A stretch of 64,000 nt of DNA, from the NCBI RefSeq assembly GCF_009695905.1, contig NZ_VUNA01000008.1:34764-98763 (forward strand). The letters run 5' to 3'. The DNA comes from Mogibacterium kristiansenii (lineage in GTDB: Bacteria; Bacillota; Clostridia; Peptostreptococcales; Anaerovoracaceae). The translations under genes and the position numbers were made by a program. Under the pieces are notes generated by a model. The model searched no databases. It was given only the letters and a program-made list of their open reading frames with translations, and had not been told where the DNA came from. Every line of letters starts with the position of its first letter. Within the stretch, counting starts at the first letter, position 1. Shown here piece after piece: positions 62,055-64,000 of this stretch.

Positions 62055-62297
62055 ATGCGACTGGATAAATTTTTGAAGATTTCTAGAATTATAAAAAGAA
62101 GAACGGTAGCGAAGGAAGCCTGCGAGCAGGGCCGCGTTCAGGTGAACGGAAAAGTGGCCAAGCCGGGGGTGGAAGTGAAGGTGGACGACCTTATCACGGT
62201 AACCTTTGGAACCAGCGAATTGACGGTACAGGTCAAAAAACTAACCGAGTCCTGCAAGAAACAGGACTCGGAAGGGATGTACGAAATAATCAGCTAA
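62055..62297 (+). CDS. rqcP: S4-domain RNA-binding protein RqcP (YabO/Hsp15-like)
   Basis: The 80-residue protein is a single S4 domain (MRLDKFLKISRIIKRRTVA, then EQGRVQVNGKVAKPG). RqcP works with RqcH in adding alanine tails to nascent chains on split 50S subunits. Location downstream of mfd is conserved in Firmicutes. AGGAG precedes the ATG. Its final codons contain a 10-bp hairpin (62245-62271) that acts on the opposite strand as the folT terminator. Confidence 0.9.
   Translation: MRLDKFLKISRIIKRRTVAKEACEQGRVQVNGKVAKPGVEVKVDDLITVTFGTSELTVQVKKLTESCKKQDSEGMYEIIS
62230..62271 (-). terminator. folT terminator embedded in the rqcP coding sequence
   Basis: On the minus strand CCGAGTCCTG and CAGGACTCGG (62271-62262 and 62254-62245) pair across a seven-base loop and are followed by TTAGTTTTTTGACC. 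The hairpin lies wholly within rqcP codons 64-73. Confidence 0.75.
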
Positions 62298-62304
62298 ATG
62301 CCCT

Positions 62305-62817
62305 TTAAGCTGCCGGTCGGTAAATTTGCCGGGTTGCTTTGCTCAGCACGAGAATCAGTGCGGTGTCGATTGGCACGCAAAGGAGCTCTTTGACGAATCT
62401 GGCCGGCAGCATTGCCATGTAGCCTTTGCCCAGGATAATGGTGAGCCAGAAGGTATTCACCAGAAGATTGATGCCCAATACCACTGTGATGACGGCTGCA
62501 AGACTCGTTCCCACTGTCACCTTGCGTTTGTGCAGGAAAAGGCCGTAGATGATGCCTGTGAGGCAGGCGGAAACCGTGAAGCCCGGGAAGTAGGCGCCGG
62601 TTGGAAAAATGAGGCTTCCCAGAATGTCGGCCAGCGCGTAGGCGCCGCCGCCCCATATTGGACCGTAGTACATTGCGACGATTACCATCGGCAGAAAGCC
62701 GAAACTGATTCGGAGCATCGGCGTGCTGATGCCCACGAAGCGGGTCAAGATGACTTCCAGCGCAATGAGAATGGCGGTAATAACGAGCTTTTCAGTGTTT
62801 GTTCTTTTTCTTTCCAT
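62305..62817 (-). CDS. folT: Folate ECF transporter substrate-binding protein
   Basis: The 170-residue membrane protein has five or six hydrophobic segments and the folate-type S-component pattern (LVITAILIALEVILTRF, RISFGFLPMVIVAMYYGP, ADILGSLIFPTGAYFPGF). It would bind folate and use the shared ECF energising module, whose genes are not in this window. A THF riboswitch upstream supports the folate assignment. AAGGAG lies 12 bases before the ATG and is masked by the riboswitch expression platform. Confidence 0.92.
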   Translation of the reverse strand: MERKRTNTEKLVITAILIALEVILTRFVGISTPMLRISFGFLPMVIVAMYYGPIWGGGAYALADILGSLIFPTGAYFPGFTVSACLTGIIYGLFLHKRKVTVGTSLAAVITVVLGINLLVNTFWLTIILGKGYMAMLPARFVKELLCVPIDTALILVLSKATRQIYRPAA

Positions 62818-62822
62818 TAAAA

Positions 62823-62884
62823 AATCTCCTTAAGATTATAATAAAAGAAGTAACGTAAACTGCTGGTATTATAATCAGGAGATT
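62823..62884 (-). promoter_or_regulatory. Riboswitch expression platform: terminator/ribosome-site sequestering hairpin
   Basis: On the minus strand AATCTCCT-GATTATAAT (62884-62868) pairs with ATTATAATC-(TTA bulge)-AGGAGATT (62842-62823), followed by TTTTA and the folT start. The hairpin hides AAGGAG and also has a U-tail. An alternative pairing, ACTGC/GCAGT plus TATTATA/TATAATA (62911-62897 with 62873-62859), would undo both this hairpin and the aptamer's closing stem. Confidence 0.75.
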
Positions 62885-62909
62885 CTATATTTCCTCTATA
62901 ATATTTGCA

Positions 62910-63000
62910 GTAGTGGATGCAATATCAAACCGCAACATGTCGTTTTCGGTCACAGACAACATCCCATTCTGTGAAACTTAACGCTTGATATTTACTCTAC
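62910..63000 (-). promoter_or_regulatory. THF riboswitch aptamer
   Basis: Reading the minus strand from 63000, the order is GTAG, AGTA, AATATCAA, GCGTTAAG (62984-62977), a hairpin TCACAGA / TCTGTGA enclosing GGGATGTTGTC (62965-62955), a second hairpin, TTGATATT and TGCATCC (62921-62915), then CTAC. These conserved blocks and their order match the tetrahydrofolate riboswitch as I remember it from Streptococcus and Clostridia folT genes. It lies directly upstream of folT. Confidence 0.9.
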
Positions 63001-63008
63001 CGTCCTCG

Positions 63009-63037
63009 AATATACCACAAAAGGTACAATAGAACAA
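63009..63037 (-). promoter_or_regulatory. folT promoter (TTGTTC-17-TATATT)
   Basis: On the minus strand TTGTTC (63037-63032), 17 bases, TATATT (63014-63009), a few bases before the riboswitch. Confidence 0.65.
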
Positions 63038-63060
63038 CCGCAAAATTGCATTTTCGAAAA

Positions 63061-63080
63061 TCTCGATTTTTCTCGATTTT
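63061..63080. repeat. Two tandem copies of TCTCGATTTT
   Basis: A perfect ten-base direct repeat, about 100 bases upstream of the LytTR gene. It may be a regulator site. The rest of 63040-63178 is AT-rich with no gene and no convincing promoter beyond a TAGAAT at 63111-63116. Confidence 0.4.
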
Positions 63081-63178
63081 TTAGGGATATGATTTTATCC
63101 TCTTTCGTATTAGAATGAAAATACTTCATGAAGCAGGAAAAGAGAGTGTAGAGTGATGATATTCCAGGGGGGAGAAAT

Positions 63179-63622
63179 ATGGAAAAAGACGGTAATGGAA
63201 GCAAGGACGTAATCCCGATTATAACGAAAGAGCGATACTGCAAGATAAAGGTGGATGAAATTGAATTCATCGAACAGATTGAGAGCATGCTCCATATCAT
63301 GACTATTGAGCATCAGGAGTACATCTTCCGGGGAAAAATAGAGGACATTGTGCCGATTATTTCCGGGAAAAGCTTCTATCGGGTGATGAAGAAGCTGGTG
63401 GTGAATTTTGATAATGTACAGAACATGGGTAAAAGCACTATGAATTTCGTCTCCGGAATTACGTACGGAATCGGACGGAACAATTTTCTGAAGGCTCGGC
63501 GGGCATATAAAAACTATCTGTATGGGTATCCGCCGTTTCTGGGAAGGGAAGAACGTCACGGGAGCAATGTAGCGGAAACCTTTGAATATCAAGGTAGAGA
63601 GGAGGATATGGAGGAGGAATAA
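63179..63622 (+). CDS. Stand-alone LytTR DNA-binding domain protein
   Basis: The 147-residue protein contains a LytTR domain (about residues 15-110: YCKIKVDEIEFIEQIESMLHI, then GKSFYRVMKKLVVNFDNVQN) and a basic, then acidic, C-terminal tail. It lacks the receiver domain of LytR/AgrA regulators, so it is probably a simple transcription factor. A GGGGGAG site precedes the ATG. It lies immediately upstream of the rRNA operon promoters with no terminator evident. Confidence 0.75.
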   Translation: MEKDGNGSKDVIPIITKERYCKIKVDEIEFIEQIESMLHIMTIEHQEYIFRGKIEDIVPIISGKSFYRVMKKLVVNFDNVQNMGKSTMNFVSGITYGIGRNNFLKARRAYKNYLYGYPPFLGREERHGSNVAETFEYQGREEDMEEE

Positions 63623-63641
63623 AATAAAATTAAAAAAGTTC

Positions 63642-63670
63642 TTGCTTTTTGGTTGCAGCAGCAGTATAAT
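63642..63670 (+). promoter_or_regulatory. rRNA operon promoter P1 (TTGCTT-17-TATAAT)
   Basis: TTGCTT (63642-63647), 17 bases, TATAAT (63665-63670), just after the LytTR gene. Confidence 0.75.
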
Positions 63671-63753
63671 AAAAAAGCTCTCAGGAAAAATGTTCATGAG
63701 AGAAGCGCTGAAAGGCTGAAACAAAACTTTTTAAAAAAAAATTTAAAAAGTGC

Positions 63754-63782
63754 TTGACAACGCCTTGAAGGTGCGATATACT
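63754..63782 (+). promoter_or_regulatory. rRNA operon promoter P2 (TTGACA-17-TATACT)
   Basis: Consensus TTGACA (63754-63759), 17 bases, TATACT (63777-63782), preceded by an A/T-rich UP-like stretch (63728-63750). Confidence 0.88.
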
Positions 63783-63788
63783 AAATGA

Positions 63789-64000
63789 GCTGTTTCACTT
63801 GAGACAGCGAGAACCTTGAAAACTTCATAGTGCAGAACCGGTCAAAGACGGAACACATTTCGATGGAGATTCTGTCTAAGATCAGTATAAGAGACAAACG
63901 ATGTACAAATGACTTTAAGTCATACACTGTAATCGGATGTCCCTGTACAATTCTAAACACAAACAATAATGATTCGGAAACGAGTCGAGACGCGAACGCG
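63789..64000 (+). other. rRNA operon leader (16S gene begins beyond the window)
   Basis: Downstream of P2 a hairpin GCTGTTTC / GAGACAGC (63789-63808) is followed by ACCTTGAAAACTTCATA, resembling the boxA-type antitermination sequence of Firmicutes rRNA leaders. No gene is visible up to the end of the window. The 5' end of 16S rRNA is not reached, so the assignment rests on the tandem promoters and leader style. Confidence 0.65.

Noticed and set aside
63879..63896. Resemblance to the Tn5 mosaic end (AGATCAGTATAAGAGACA)
   Set aside because: It differs at several positions, lies in an rRNA leader and pairs with the upstream TGTCT, so chance similarity is more likely than transposon or adapter sequence.

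Overview
ORGANISM. The window reads as a chromosome segment of a low-to-mid GC Bacillota, class Clostridia. The evidence is strong AGGAGG ribosome binding sites, sigma-A type promoters with 17-bp spacers, U-tailed terminators and Firmicutes gene orders (tig-clpP-clpX-lon-engB; spoVG / glmU-like / prs-pth-mfd-rqcP; rplS-rbgA-rnhB). Sporulation genes that often sit in these neighbourhoods (spoIIM before xerD, spoVT and fin after mfd) are absent, so the lineage is probably non-sporulating; something like Eubacteriales Family XIII / Anaerovoracaceae is possible, but that is a guess. Nearly all of the window is ordinary core chromosome with no insertion sequences, phage or CRISPR.  LAYOUT. 1-1563: end of a YihY-like membrane protein and a lipid kinase. 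1564-2630: a tandem array of 96-bp palindromic units. 2631-6374: serA and serC, divergent from overlapping promoters, then a D,D-carboxypeptidase-like protein lacking its catalytic residues. 6407-10545: uvrC, a DUF1292 protein, tRNA-Leu, murI and a CYTH protein. 10580-17288: protein quality control (tig, clpP, clpX, lon), then engB and hpt. 17326-21196: beta-CASP nuclease, a small unknown protein behind an RBS-masking hairpin, a possible small RNA, NUDIX hydrolase and a degenerate Xer recombinase. 21368-31495: rplS, rbgA, a fused RNase HII-RNase HI, folD, a small alarmone synthetase, valS, folC, glyA and a P-loop protein. 31673-32526: an AT-rich small membrane protein and a second palindromic array (87-bp units) sharing core sequence with the first. 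32527-34956: murE-like ligase and hslO. 35003-39638: a Phe-rich leader peptide with a terminator, then aroF-aroB-aroA-pheA. 39726-43077: orphan DNA methyltransferase, YitT protein and YprB nuclease. 43278-43790: six tRNAs (Met, Val, Asp, His, Gln, Cys). 43919-53436: lgt, ychF, a possible small RNA, M29 peptidase, DUF975 protein, L,D-transpeptidase, a three-gene sensory system and spoVG. 53673-62297: murC, a standalone GlmU acyltransferase domain, prs, pth, mfd, a deaminase and rqcP. 62305-63037: folT under a THF riboswitch. 63179-64000: a LytTR regulator, then tandem promoters and the leader of an rRNA operon whose 16S gene lies beyond the window.  HOW IT FITS TOGETHER. serA/serC/glyA and folD/folC/folT form a serine-glycine-one-carbon-folate theme. 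aroF-aroB-aroA-pheA is a dedicated phenylalanine-branch operon that appears to be governed by ribosome-mediated attenuation. Cell-wall genes (murI, murE, murC, the glmU domain, lgt, L,D-transpeptidase, PBP-like protein) are scattered. The most unusual items are the two related palindromic arrays, the Phe leader, the RNase HII-HI fusion and several enzyme-like proteins that have lost catalytic residues.
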